64,000 nucleotides of DNA from Euptelea pleiosperma (GCA_035048495.1 CM068543.1:21007751-21071750); one strand, 5' to 3'. Shown: positions 1-11,161, numbered from the stretch's first letter. Notes: generated from the letters alone by a model not told the origin. A program made the numbers and translations.

Positions 1-355
1 TCTAACTTTACTCGTACATGTCTTCTATCTTTTTATTCTAGCCTGTTGGCTCTTTAAGCTTTGATAGAAGTCTTCTGTGGTTGATTGTAGGCCTGCCAGT
101 CCTCGAGAATTGCCCGATAGGGTCTCTTGCAAGTGAAAAAGCGCGTAACGAGATTCAACTAAAACGGCTTGATACTGGACTATCCGAAATGCATATATTT
201 CATGCGAATAGTAAATTTTCATTCAAAGAATATATTTTACGCAATGGAAGAAACTCTTATGTGGAAAAGTCGATGAAAAGACAAGTTTTACGTAGGAGAA
301 TGCGACATTGCTATAAGGATAATGACTTAAAATAAGCACTTTTGAGTGAATATCA
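1..355 (-). repeat. End fragment of an Athila-like LTR
   Basis: This stretch resembles 37095-37416 and 49077-49394, the outer ends of the two LTRs of the Athila-like element further on. Shared landmarks in order are a GGCTCTTTAAGCTTTGATA block, a CTCGAGAATTG block, and a terminal AGCACTTTTGAGTGAATATCA. It is clearly more diverged than those two LTRs are from each other, so it belongs to an older insertion. It ends at base 355 exactly where the Sirevirus-like reading frame begins. Its other end lies outside the window, so a solo LTR cannot be told from part of a whole element. Confidence 0.7.
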
Positions 356-1584
356 CTGAGCGAGGTAAATTATCCAGAGCACCTAGGAGAGCTCGGGGTC
401 GTGCCCATCATAGCGATACTCCTCCGGTGAGTGCTCCTATCTCTTCATTTATTTTCGATTCTGCTAGAGAGCGCTTTGAGCATTTCTCTGGTCGAAAATT
501 CACTACTGAGAGAGTAGTTGAGTTTAGCACCATTTTGGGTACTATGGTCCATTCACAGTCTGTATCTCGCGAGTGGATTCCTATCACTCGCTTGACCATT
601 CCATTTTATCCTGTTTTGGTCAAACTATTTTATGCCAACATGCACGCCATTTAGTGTGATGACCCGAGTGAGTTGTCCTTCCAAATTTTTGTCTCTAGGG
701 CTTACTTGACTATTACACCTTATTTTATTTCTACCTTGTTGGACATTCCTCGTCCGTCTACCTCATATGAATACATTCTTAGGACTCGTGAGATGACTTT
801 TAGGGTCACGTTGACCGAGACACTCACATGGCAGATTTTTGACTGGAGTACCTTCATACCTCTTACATTCCTTCTCCCTGAGTATCGTTTGTTGCACCTC
901 ATCTGTGGGTACAACATTGATCCACCTGGCCATGGGGCACAGGTAAACATTAATCGTCTGCAGCTTCTTTATCATCTGGGCACTGGTTTTGTCATTGACC
1001 TTTCGAGGTTCATTTTTGGAGCCATGGTTAGGGCAGGTAACCAGTTGGCTAACCATCTTTGTCTCCCATTCCCTCTACTAGTGAGCTCTATATTACTGCA
1101 TCTGGATGTGGCTATTCGAGCTAATGAGGAGGTGTGCGCTCCCATGGGGCCTATTGGGCCTTCGACCATCAGAAAGAGCATGTCTCAGGTTCGGAGGGTG
1201 ACAGATGTACCCCCCCCCCCACACTTCGATGATAGTTTCGATTAGGACTTGGGGGATGATGTCGAGCCAGGGGGTCAACAGCCAGATACTGATATGTCTC
1301 CTCCAGAGACACAGCCATCTTTTGATCAGCCTCCTGAGATGCCTGCTCCTTACTCATTTGAGTCTCTTCATCATCAGATAGTGGAATTCGATCAGCGTCT
1401 CACAGCGCATGAGGGGCGGACTGCACAGAGTTTCTGCAGATTAGAGGAGGGTCAGGAGAGGATGATGGGTTCCATGTACAATATGCACCGATACATGGAG
1501 TACCAGTTCACCATGATAGGCTTTGGACAACATCCACCAGCTCATGGCCTTGATCAGCGTGATAGTGCTGAACCATTTACATAG
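356..1584 (+). pseudogene. Sirevirus-type env-like / putative plant transposon protein, two in-frame stops
   Basis: One reading frame of about 410 codons runs through the region, broken only by TAG codons at 652-654 and 1243-1245. All three pieces share the same frame and no indel is needed. The N-terminal part has a basic Arg-rich stretch and a DSARERFEHFSGRKF block. The middle is hydrophobic with no obvious signal peptide. The C-terminal third is rich in Pro, Gln and Asp and then contains a likely coiled coil (QIVEFDQRLTAHEGRTAQSF). This layout resembles the 'putative plant transposon protein' found downstream of pol in large copia Sireviruses. The following polypurine tracts and LTR start fit a Sirevirus 3' end. 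The family name is recognised from memory of the pattern, not from a search. Non-functional as it stands. Confidence 0.6.
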
Positions 1585-2162
1585 ACTCCTTGAGAGAGTT
1601 ATCAGATGTGTTTATTGTTATTATTGTACACCGATAAACTCAGAGTTTATATGGTTATACTCTGCTTGTGTTATATTTTGTTACAGGGTATAAACCAGTA
1701 TGTATTTGGTTATGGATGTATATATTGCACTTGTTTCTCATGATATTATTCATTATATGCTTATTATTTGCTTATATTTCTATACCTTTGTCAATCTGTG
1801 GCAAAAAGGGGGAAAGAAAAATCATAGCGGTAAAAATAAGTTGATGCATGAGATAGGGGGAGAGAAATTTAGGGGGAGAAAAAAGTTTTATTTTTCCAAT
1901 TTCTCTACGTGTAATGTGCATAATTAAACTCACTGCATTTTATATGAATTATTGATTGCCGATGATATTACATGGTATGTATTGTTGGTAGAATGTGCAG
2001 GGAACAGATCAAAAGCCATTACACTATATATGTTCGATTATCTCCAAGAGAGTGTGAGATAGTGACGGAATCATGTAAGAGGGTGGGATTGTATTTTCTA
2101 TTTTTTTTACCTTCTTTATGATTAAATCTTTTTTTTGTCACAGAATTATCAAAGGAGGAGAT
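1585..2162 (+). mobile_element. Sirevirus 3' untranslated region with multiple polypurine tracts
   Basis: There is no coding potential. Several purine runs of the type AAAAAGGGGGAAAG (about 1804-1820), GATAGGGGGAGAG (about 1851-1864) and TTTAGGGGGAGAAAA (about 1868-1884) precede a final AAAGGAGGAGAT (2151-2162) that abuts an LTR start at 2163. Repeated polypurine tracts between the last ORF and the 3' LTR are a known hallmark of Sireviruses, and one of them would prime plus-strand DNA synthesis. Confidence 0.65.
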
Positions 2163-2300
2163 TGTAAGGAATATTTTCATATTCAATTTGGCAAAGATTC
2201 TATTTGACATAATAACATTCTTGTAACCGTTCCTACGAGCACAAGTGTAGCGTGAAGATGTCATGGTACGTTTCATGTAATCTACGAGCACAAGTGTAGC
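2163..2300 (+). repeat. Truncated 5' portion of a Sirevirus 3' LTR
   Basis: Begins TGTAAGGAATATTTTCATAT directly after the polypurine tract and matches the start of the solo LTR at 2586 for about 110 bp, to the shared GATGTCATGGTACG. It then diverges and runs into a gypsy gag reading frame. A short block (TACGAGCACAAGTGTAGCGT) occurs twice, at about 2235 and 2282, suggesting a rearranged break. Most of the LTR is missing. Confidence 0.7.
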
Positions 2301-2585
2301 GTAAAGAGCCGTCGATTCAGCCAAGATCGCAAGGAGCTTTGTTTAAAGGCGTCGCTGGGGAGAATAGTAGTAATCAGATGACAGGGCCGACTAACAGAAA
2401 CATACCAAGGAATCTGAATCCTTATGTTAAGCCTACACCAGGAAACTGTTATAGGTGTGGGAAGCCTGGACACCACTCCAATACATGCCCCGACCACAGA
2501 TCTGTGAATTTGGTGGAGGATGGTGGAGATGAAATAGGGGTTGACGAGGGTGCATAGGGGTTGACGAGGGTGCAGATGATGATGA

Positions 2586-4139
2586 TGTAAGGAATATTTT
2601 CATATTCAATTTGGCAAAGATTCTGTTTGACATAAAAACATTCTTGTAACCATTCCTACGAGCACTAGTGTAGTGTGGAGATGTCATGGTACGCATACTT
2701 CGTAGATTACATGAAGACTAGAAGACAAAGACATCAAGAATCAGACGGTTGACGACAGGAGTCATTTGAGTAACTGCCCATTTGTTAGTTAAAGATCGTA
2801 TACGCTCGATTAGGAAGGTAAGTGACTTAGTGGCCATAGGAATTGGTTAAAATGAATAAAATATAATGGTCAAACCTAGTCATTGGACTGACCTCAGTTT
2901 GAGTCAAAGATATTGACTATTGGGATAGTCCAATCGATTGGAGGACTCTGTGTAATCGATTGGAAGTTACAAGGCAGAAACTTATTTCAGCCCAATCGAT
3001 TGGAGACTCTATGAAATCAATTAGAGTCTTCGGGATAGAAACTAATTTGAGTCAAATCGATTAGAGACTGTGATATCGATTGGAACCTTCGAGACAGAAA
3101 CTTATTTGAGTCAAATCGATTGGAGACCTCTGTGTAATCGATTGGATCTTTAAGAATAGGAAACTTATTGAACCCAATCGATTGGACACTTATCCCCAAT
3201 CGATTGGACCATGCACAGAATCAGTCTTTCTCAGATCCAAAATTCTTGGTTCCATTATCCCATGTTCTACACGACTCAGGGTTATGGAATTTTATAAATA
3301 CAACCCTTCTATACCTTCTCTAAACACACACATAGACATAGAGTGACTCAATTTTCAAGAGAGAAGAAAATATTTTATTTATTAGAGTGTCCATTCGAAG
3401 AGCAAAAAGCTTGTTTCCCATTCACATCTTGTGAGCTTGTTCTCTTTTTAATCAAAGCCAAGTGCTTGATCCATTCCTCAGCTTAGGTCTTCCACTTCTA
3501 TATTCGACCTAATAGCATGAGTGTACAAGTGTGACTCAACACCATTTGAGCAACCTAGGGTTTAGGGTGTACTGAATCCTTCACCTTCTACAAAGGCGGG
3601 AGTGTTGAGAATTAAGATCGGAGGAGTCGATCGACGGTAGGTTTGGGGTGTACCAACTAAACAAGCGGACAAGGCTTCTAGGCTGGAAGGGCACGCTTGG
3701 ATTTGTAGCATTGATTCAGAGGACGTGGACGCATCGGCAGTAGGCCTTGGCTAAGGTTGGAAGCTGTATTTGCAATGGTGCTACGTAGGTAACCTTTGTT
3801 TCGTTTAACTTTTCAGTCAGTGATACTTTTCGTCTGGACGTGGTCCCGTGGTTTTCCCTTGACTAAGGTTTCTACGTAAAAATATCTTGTCTTGTGTGAT
3901 TGTTTGTTTGTATTCCGCAATTTATCTTGATTAGATCAAACGACAAAAAAAAAATATACCATGGATGTATATTCGATTTGAGTCGGTTGTGATAATCTTT
4001 TATCAAACAACTAATGCATGCGATTTTGTCCCCTACTATAGACCAGTAAAATTGTGTAAGTATAATTAATTTTAAATACCTAATCAAACTCCCCCTTCTA
4101 GGTATATTGGATTAAAGAGAACGGATTGTTGAAATTTCA
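2586..4139 (+). mobile_element. Solo LTR of a Sirevirus-type copia element, 1554 bp, TSD GATGA
   Basis: Begins TGTAAGG and ends TTTCA, and is bounded by identical 5-bp duplications GATGA at 2581-2585 and 4140-4144. Its interior is non-coding. Near the 3' end it has ACTCCCCCTTCTAGGTA (about 4088-4104), a C-rich motif often seen near Sirevirus LTR ends. It inserted into the acidic tail of a gypsy gag, whose reading resumes on the other side. A solo LTR with intact target duplication is the usual product of LTR-LTR recombination. A TATAAATA-like signal lies at about 3293-3300. Confidence 0.88.
2925..3215 (+). repeat. Five ~61-bp units each carrying two CAATCGATTGGA palindromes
   Basis: The palindrome core (A)ATCGAT(T), with variants, occurs ten times, with core starts at about 2932, 2954, 2994, 3015, 3055, 3074, 3114, 3136, 3176 and 3198. 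They fall in pairs 19-22 bp apart, and the pairs recur every 59-62 bp. Between pairs a weaker conserved AGACAGAAACTTATTTGAGTC spacer is seen. The array sits in the first third of the solo LTR, upstream of a TATA-like signal, where an LTR enhancer would be expected. Confidence 0.85.
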
Positions 4140-4220
4140 GATGATGATCTATATGATGGGGCCGAGTGCTCAGAGGAAGATGGAGATCGAGTTAACTGCA
4201 TAGTACAATGGGTACAATGG

Positions 4221-6625
4221 GTATTATACCCTGAACTTTCGTTCTATGGTATTATGGTAAATTCACCTAATAATGAAGACCTTAATCTTTTTCAAACTTC
4301 TATTCCTATTTTTATAGTTTAATATCATGCTTGAGTATGTGTATTTAATTTGGTTTCATTTTAACAACTTTAAAAAATCTGTTATTTTTGAAACTCACTC
4401 TTTAGGGCTAAATTCTTTCTAAGAATATTGAACTATACCTTGTAAGGAACTTTTTCTTGCCGCAATTAATATTCCAGAACTTTTATAAAAAAAATATTTT
4501 ATGGGCCCGAGACACTAAAAATATTCCTATTTTATCCTTACTAACTTACCTATGAAATTTGAAACATTTTCTGAGACATGAAAACCCTAGCGGGAGATTT
4601 CGAGAGATTCTGACAAAAATAGTATTTTCATAATTTTTGAACTTTCTTACAATTCTTATATTTTTAAAAATAATATTTAATTATATTTTATTATTTAATA
4701 GGAGTGTGGGACCTGTGAATCCCTTTTCGGGTCATTCCGATGTCATTTGACACTTTTCCGGTGCTTTGAACATTTTTTATGATTTTTATGTATTTAGACT
4801 ACTTTTTGTGATTTATGTGTGTGACGTGTTTATTATTTGTGTTATGATCGTTGGGTGGGCCCGTATGGCCAATCTAGAGGCCTTTTGTGCTTAACAATTA
4901 TCTTAAATGAAGCCTAGTTGTTATATATGGGCCTTGGGCCCATTTCTAACCCATTAGTAATGTAAAATATAAGTTTTTGAGGGTTGAAAAAGTCATCCCT
5001 TTGACAGTTATGAATTTCACTAAAATGGAAACCCTAATCATTTCCTAAACTTATTTATGAAAACCCTAAAGCTTTAGAAGTTTTCACAAACCAAACTCCA
5101 TTAAAAAATAGAGAAATCTCCATTAAACCTTCATCCGGGTACCGATCGCACTCGAGCAAGAAAGGAGAATTGATGGAGACTCCGATTAGAAGAACATACT
5201 CCGAGTAGAGGACGATCCGATGACTTTCAAATTTGAAGAAACTTTTAATTTTCATTAAACTTCAAGAAACCTTAAGGTAAGTGTGTTTGATCCATCCTAT
5301 ACTTGTTTTTCTTCAAGATTTTGTTTCTCTTTCATTAGATAATGGTTGATACTCATTATAAATTAATTTTAACAATATTTACTTTATTCTTATTGGGTTG
5401 ATCTTTATTTTGGGCCACCATGATGGGTTTGGCCATGGTTTCTTTTACACCTATAACAGATGACTATGTTCTTTATCATTTTCGTTGTATTTTTATAATT
5501 TAAATATTTTTATAATTATTTTTTCTAAATACCTCTATGAATCTATTTTTGAAAACCGTTTAGTTTATATTTTTTTAATTTATATTTATTTAATTATAAT
5601 TTTTTTAAGTTGTTAGACTTTACAAAACAACCCAGAATTTCAGATTTTATACGGTTCATTTCACTTGGGATTTCAATCTATATTTTTAATCTAAATATTT
5701 TTCTAATTATTTTTCATAGATATCTCTATCAATCTAATTTTTAGAACCTTTGAGTTTGTATTTTTCTGATTTATATTGATTAAGTTATGATTTTTCAAAC
5801 TTGCTGGACTTTTCTGTAAAACACAGAATTCCAGATTTTACACGGTCCATTTTACTTGAGATTTAGATCTATATTTTTAACCTAAATATTTTTCAAATTA
5901 TTTTTCATAAATACCTCTATCAATCTAGTTTTTAGAACCTTTGAGTTTGTATTTTTATGATTTGTATTGATTAAGTAATAATTTTTCAAATGTACTAGAC
6001 TTTTCCGTAAAACCCAGAATTTTAGATTCTGTCCGGCCTATTTCATTTAGGATTTCGACCCATATTTTAAATCTGAATATTTTTCTATTTATTTTTTCTA
6101 AATACTTCTATAAATATATTTTCTATAACAGTTGAGTTTGTATTTTTTTGATTTGTATTGATTAAGTTATGATTTTTCAAATGTGTGGAACTTTTCTGTA
6201 AAACTCGAAATTTCAGATTCTGTCCGGTCCACTTAATTAAGAATTTTGACCTATATTTTGAATCTGAATATTTTTTTATTTATTTTTTCTAAAAATCTTT
6301 GTAAATCTAGTTTTTAAATCCATTGAGTTTATAATTTTTATAAGACAGTATATTTTTTTTTATAAAAAACCTATTAATTATTAGTGGTTCGGTCTTGACT
6401 TATTAACTATTAAGGGGTTTAGCCCTTGTTGTTTGACTAAACCCTAGATGGTTTGACCTATACTAGTAGGTTTTTTAAAGTTGTTAGAATGAAACCAAAT
6501 TAAATACAGATACTCATATATGATATTAAACAATAAAAATAATAATAAGAGTCTGAAAAAATTTTAGGTTTTTATTTATTAGGTGAATTTACCATAATAC
6601 CCTAGAACGAAAGTTTAGGGTATTA
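4221..6625. mobile_element. 2.4-kb non-autonomous terminal-inverted-repeat element
   Basis: The left end at 4221-4271 and the right end at 6575-6625 are inverted copies over about 50 bp, sharing ACCCTGAACTTTCGTTCTA (AAACTTTCG on the right) and GGTATTATGGTAAATTCACC. There is no transposase reading frame. Inside are AT-rich sequence and a tandem repeat array (5455-6340). I found no convincing target duplication, so the superfamily is not assigned. It lies immediately after the gypsy gag tail. Confidence 0.65.
5455..6340 (+). repeat. Degenerate tandem repeat, period about 191 bp, four to five copies
   Basis: The landmark CAGAATTTCAGATT (or a variant) followed by CGGTCCATTTCACTTGGGATT occurs at about 5633, 5824, 6015 and 6206, a constant spacing of 191 bp. 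Each unit also carries TGAGTTTGTATTTTTCTGATTT and a ...AAATACCTCTATAAATCTA block. Copies differ by point changes and small indels. No coding content. Confidence 0.8.
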
Positions 6626-7120
6626 CAGCCGCTGTCTCACACTATAGTTCGTCATCAACATTGAGGATGGACCTTTGTCTTTTTGAAGCTTGCCAGCCCA
6701 CCTTTTGTCTTTTCTCTTCTTTACTTTTTTTTCTTTCTTTTTTGTTTTCATGTAACAGATGGCATGCAAAGGAAGGTGAATAGTATATTGATTGATGGCG
6801 TGCAAAGGAAGGGGGCGTGGCCTAACTCCTATTTTGGCTTTATAATAGTATAAATATATTGATTGATGGATAGATGTTTGGTTTTCAGGATAACGTGAAT
6901 CAATTTTTGTGGTAGCAGAGGCAAACAAAATTTTCGCGAGAATACATTGAATGAAGTGACAAGCCTAAAGACAGAAAAAGGTCCCTCTTTAAAGAAACTA
7001 CAAAAGGTGCCACTTTGGGGAAGTCATATGATTGAGACAGTTTAACGCTTGGAGGAAGATTCTGTCACGATTCTTTTGCCAGATAGAATCACTTAGCACA
7101 AATTTACGGTTGTAACTTGT
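6626..7120 (+). repeat. Partial copy of the RALF-upstream block
   Basis: From about 6850 to 7115 the sequence follows the blocks upstream of RALF-1 (10345-10585) and RALF-2 (51445-51665): GATAGATGTTTGG, then GGCAAACAAAATTTTC, GAGAATACATTG, then a GACAGAAAAAGG stretch, then GATTCTNTCANG and AGAATCACTTAGCAC. No RALF coding sequence follows here. Bases 6626-6850 hold a short GGCATGCAAAGGAAGG direct repeat and no gene. Confidence 0.65.
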
Positions 7121-7174
7121 AACTTGCCGCGAAGACTATGTATTTTGTGGTTCCCTTGATGTGGTATGTGGACC

Positions 7175-7585
7175 TCCCATCCTGCTATATATATCTTCGG
7201 AGCAACTCAAATTAACCGATCTCTATATCTATATCTTCAAATATAGTGATGCTTTTTTGAAATCCAACTCCAACCCATCTTTATATTCGACTCCAAGTTT
7301 GAAGCCAACCCCTCTATTCTCCTCTAACACCTAATATAGAGATCTACTTTTTACTTTTTTGAATTTTCATATTTATCCTTTTAGTAATATTTTAAACAAA
7401 TTTAATTCATTTTATATCTTTTTTTTAAATACTTTTTGTGTCCCTCTAACTCCAGAGATGTTTTTTTGAAGATGGGTTGGTTGGAGTTCAACTCTTTTTG
7501 AAAGGTGTCTCCATCTTCAAATTTGAGGAAGATTCCTTTTGAAGCCAAAATTTGAAGACCCTGCTGGTTGAAGTTGCTCTTAGCA
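7175..7585. mobile_element. MITE-like repeat with AGAGCAACT-type ends
   Basis: The left end (about 7178, GGAGCAACTCAAATTAACC) is roughly complementary to the right end (about 7562, TGGTTGAAGTTGCTCT). Internal inverted pieces such as CTCCAACCCATCTT and AAGATGGGTTGGTTGGAG (about 7268 and 7468) would fold back. It resembles the widespread plant MITEs that begin AGAGCAACTCCAACC. Exact ends and target duplication are not clear. Confidence 0.5.
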
Positions 7586-8136
7586 GTTGCTTTCTTTTTT
7601 CCACATCTTTAATGAGAAAAAAAAACATTGCCCTCGGTGGCTCCAATAGAGAGCGTTCAGCCTAGTGACTTGAGGAAAGGGAGTTCCAATAGCTTTGGAA
7701 CTTGAAACAAAATAAAAGAGTTGAAGTTAATTGGTTATAGTTATTGGGTTTTGGGCCAAAGCCCATTTACTTGCATACCAATGTATAATTTTTCTAATTA
7801 AGGAAACTTGATTAAATGCTTACTAATAAAATGCTTACCATAGCTTGTATGTGTAGGTGATATTTCTTATAAAAAAATAATTAACTTTGGTTATGATGAT
7901 TAGTAACAATGAACCCATGGGTCATAGGGTACATGTCACACACACAAATGTGTACCCACATTACATGTATAATTAATGCACAAATGCATACACCTAAATT
8001 AATATAAAGCTTAGCTTAACAATTCATATACTTGTGGGTGCAAAATTTGGTTCCCACGATTCCTGAGATCTCGAATAGCTACTGGTGAGCTTTCTTCCTT
8101 GGAACGATAGCTATTGCTGGCTTCGTCTTCTTCCTC
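7586..8136. other. Intergenic, no gene seen
   Basis: AT-rich sequence with no coding signal on either strand. The last 100 bp (about 8040-8136) runs into the fossil gypsy sequence that the hAT-like element interrupts. Confidence 0.6.
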
Positions 8137-8144
8137 CTTCATTG

Positions 8145-8876
8145 TAGGGCTGCAACTCGGGCGGGTTGGGTTGGGGGGTCAACCCTAACCCAACCCAACC
8201 TTAAATGATGTGAACCCTAATTCAACCCTACCCAAGGTCGAGCCTCGATTTTCCAACCCTAGCCCAAACCCTATCGGGTTTGTTGGGTTAGTTGGGTTGG
8301 ACGGGTTGCTCAATTTCTTAACTTTTTTATTGATTGGAAAGATTGTTAAATTTTTTTCATATTAAACTAATTTACTGGTCAATACAATAACCATTATGCT
8401 AACTAGTAAATAATAGCTTCATTTCCAACACCTCATGAAAGAAAACATGATATTTTCATAATAAGGGAAAAGTTCGTTCACTCAAATACATGATAAAAAT
8501 TACTAAAAAAATAACCAAAAAAAATCGTCAAAGAAAACACGATATTTTCAATATCAACCGATCACATAAAATGCCAAAATGTAATTTCAAGGGCATTTTA
8601 TAATCTCACACGAGGGTTCTAGTTTGATAAGAACAAACATCCATGGGTTGCTTCATTTGCCAAACTTTAGTGTGGATGTTTGTCGATATACTAATACATA
8701 TATGTAGTTTGTATGTCGGGTTTGAGTTGGCCCTAACCCAACCCTATTTGATCGGGTTACCAGAAATCCAACCCGAGCCCAACCCAAGTTCTGAAAAGGC
8801 TAACCCAACCCAACCCTAACATCGGGTTCAATCCATCGGACTCGGGTTGAGCCCGCCCAATTAAGTTGCAACCCTA
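8145..8876. mobile_element. hAT-like non-autonomous element, 732 bp, TSD CTTCATTG
   Basis: Begins TAGGGCTGCAACTCGGGCGG and ends with the near-complement (CCGCCCAATTAAGTTGCAACCCTA). It is flanked by an identical 8-bp duplication, CTTCATTG, at 8137-8144 and 8877-8884. Both ends carry runs of GGGTTGGGTT / AACCCAACCC; the middle is AT-rich and non-coding. An 8-bp duplication and TAGGG..CCCTA ends fit the hAT superfamily. Reading across the element rejoins fossil gypsy sequence. Confidence 0.85.
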
Positions 8877-8884
8877 CTTCATTG

Positions 8885-9930
8885 TGCCAGGGTGTCTCTG
8901 TTGAAGGTACTCTGATGCTCAAGTCAATCTTGAGTCTCATGTATGTAGGAATAGGGTTTAAGTTTTCCGACCTCGAGCTCTCTTTCCTGAACCTCTTGGT
9001 GTACTCTCTCAAGGCTTCATTGTTTTCTATCTTTAGATTAAACAAGGTAGTCCACATCCTTTCTGAGCTTGTTTGCATGAATATTGGGCAATGATCACTG
9101 AGTGCCTAATTCATTGAAGCTCCTGAGGGATCTCAGAGCCAATTGGTTGAACCAGAGAAGGGCTTCATCGTGGGGTCTGGAGGGGAACATCTGGCACACT
9201 AATGCGTCATCCGTCTCCTAGATTGTCAGGCTCTTGTAATGAAGGATATTGTTTACTGGGTTAGTGAGTCCATTAAATATTGTGAACCTAGGGATGGTGA
9301 AGGATTTCGGTAACCAATAGAGCTAGATTTCATCCACGAACGGTGAGTCGATGGGTGTCCTAGTGGCTATAGCTGTCATCTTGTCTGATATAGTTTCATT
9401 TTTGCCCACCAGCTCGACTATCATCCTAACCACTTGCCCTTGGGTAAGGTAGTTCACCTATTGTAGGCTTCTAGTCCTACGTACTCGTGGCTCCTACAAT
9501 GCTAAGTTCGCAATGTTGCTACATCTGAACGACTCCTTGTCGGATCTCTATGCCCGTTGGGTCTAAGATCCCTCCGAACATCGTCCTCTTCGGTAGAAGA
9601 CTTCGATTTGAAGGAGTTGGAATGGTTTCTCTCATTCTGTGACCCATCCCCTTCGCTACCTCCTTGGACTTCATTCGCATGCAGATTTGGATCTACGGGC
9701 CTCATTCACACCTTCCTCTTCAGGAGTTCATTCTCGAGTCAAATGGCATCCATCTCAAGTCGTTGAGTCTCCTTAGCTCCTCTACCTCTTCGGCAATGGT
9801 AGAAAACTCATTTTGGTGGAGATTCTCCCATTCTCCAGCCGTTGTTCGTTGTGTGTTCACCATCTTTCTCGAGAGATCTCAAATCCTAGTGAAAAGAGGA
9901 TGCCAAAAGATGTATGGCAACTCAAATTAA
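8885..9930 (-). pseudogene. Fossil Ty3/gypsy leader-gag, copy upstream of RALF-1
   Basis: On the minus strand the sequence carries recognisable Retrotrans_gag features, including FNLKIENNEALREYTKRF at about 8980-9050. It is then broken by many stops and frameshifts. It is paralogous to 50049-51020, starting at the shared CGACCTCGAGC (8967 and 50049) and continuing in the same order to the leader. It lies antisense, 1.2-2.2 kb upstream of RALF-1, exactly as its partner lies upstream of RALF-2, so it predates the duplication of that block. The hAT-like element at 8145 inserted into its left part only in this copy. Confidence 0.7.
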
Positions 9931-11161
9931 GGCACAATTAATTTTAGAAAATCAAAATATGAAATTGTCCATATACAATAAATATGTAGTTATTAAGGGG
10001 TTGTTTTAAAAATATGGAAGAAATAATATATTATTGTTTTGAAGGAAGTGTTTTGAAAATATGAAAATAATGGCATGATAAGCAATTAAGTGGTTGTCAA
10101 TGGGTTGTATTGAAAATAAGAATGATGGCATGATATATAATTTAGTGATAATGAAAGGGTTGTATTGAAAATATAATTAATTAATTACATGAGAATTAAT
10201 TAAGTAATTTAATAGAATTATTTTTTGATATTCTTTTTGAAAGCTATTTAGTTTAATAGTGATAAATGCCTAGGTTTTCCTTTTGTTCACAGGCAACTAA
10301 TAGGCATAGGCGAACATCCTGTGGCAACCTAAAGTTTTGGCTTTAAAATATAATTGATGGATAGATGTTTGGATTTCGAGATAACTTGAATCAATTTTAG
10401 TGGTGGTAAAGGCAAACAAAATTTTCATGAGAATACATTGCACGCATTGACAAGCGAAAAGACAGAAAAAGGTGCCACTTCGAGGAAGACACGTGATTGA
10501 GACAAATACTTAGAGGATGATTCTATCATGGCTTTTTTACCAGCTAGAATCACTTGGCACAAAGTTAGGGTTGTAACTAACAAGACCCTAGAATCTTATA
10601 TTTTCTCGAAAATAAAATAAAATAAAAAAGAAGAAGGTAGACCTGATGCATTTTGGCTAAAAGTAGCACAATTTTTGTTACTCACTGCTACCATGTGGGC
10701 CCACTGACCACATGGATGTTTAGCCCACCCCTTGGTAGACATTCATACAAAAAATGAGCTTGTTTGATTTTTTAGCCATTGGCTTTATTTCTAACTGTTA
10801 CCCACCACCAAAAATCACCCTGATTGGTAATCTCTATCAGTGGAGTAGCATCTTCCATTATTAAAGCAAGTCCAGTACAACGTCCATGGACCACGGACCA
10901 TGTGATCATTAGTCGCATTGCAAAAACAAAAAAAATTATTTTTAATTTTTTTGTAATCAGCATTATATTAAAAGCAAACAAAGAAGACAAGGACCCACAC
11001 CCTCATTACTCATTGCAAGATTGAAGGGTGTTCATGGGAAAGGGCCATTCATTTAGGAGAGCCATTCATTTATGATCCAAAGTTGCATTATCTCGACCAT
11101 GAGGAACCTCCTACACTATAAAAATAGCTTCTTGGGAAGAGTTGTGAGGTAAGAAGAAGCA
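9931..11161 (+). promoter_or_regulatory. Upstream region of RALF-1, TATA box at 11117-11126
   Basis: Collinear with 51021-52526 upstream of RALF-2. The proximal 130 bp is highly conserved in all three RALF copies: GGGCCATTCATTT, then AGTTGCATTATCT, then CACTATAAAAATAGCTTCTT, then GAGTTGTGAGGTAAGAAG and the start codon. The TATA box lies 45 bp before the ATG, giving a very short leader. Between about 10680 and 10900 lies part of a dispersed foldback repeat (GGATGTTTAGCCCACC, then AAAATCACCCTGATTGGTAA), so some of the promoter is transposon-derived. No other gene is seen here. Confidence 0.65.

Larger units (their letters stand above)
2309..4210 (+). pseudogene. Ty3/gypsy gag C-terminus with CCHC zinc knuckle, split by a solo LTR
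   Basis: The frame at 2309-2557 encodes a Gly/Asn-rich linker and a retroviral zinc knuckle CYRCGKPGHHSNTC (C-x2-C-x4-H-x4-C), then RSVNLVEDGGDE, the usual acidic tail of plant gypsy Gag. After the 1554-bp solo LTR (2586-4139) the acidic tail resumes at 4141 as DDDLYDGAECSEEDGDRVNC, the typical continuation towards protease. A 20-bp direct repeat (GGGGTTGACGAGGGTGCA at about 2537 and 2557) brings in a TAG stop. Only this fragment of the element remains; neither its LTRs nor its pol domains are adjacent. Confidence 0.75.

Noticed and set aside
2920..3220. CRISPR-like regularly spaced repeats
   Set aside because: The spacing is regular but the spacers are themselves similar and the motif is a palindrome within an LTR; the setting is a plant nuclear genome, so a tandem LTR repeat explains it.
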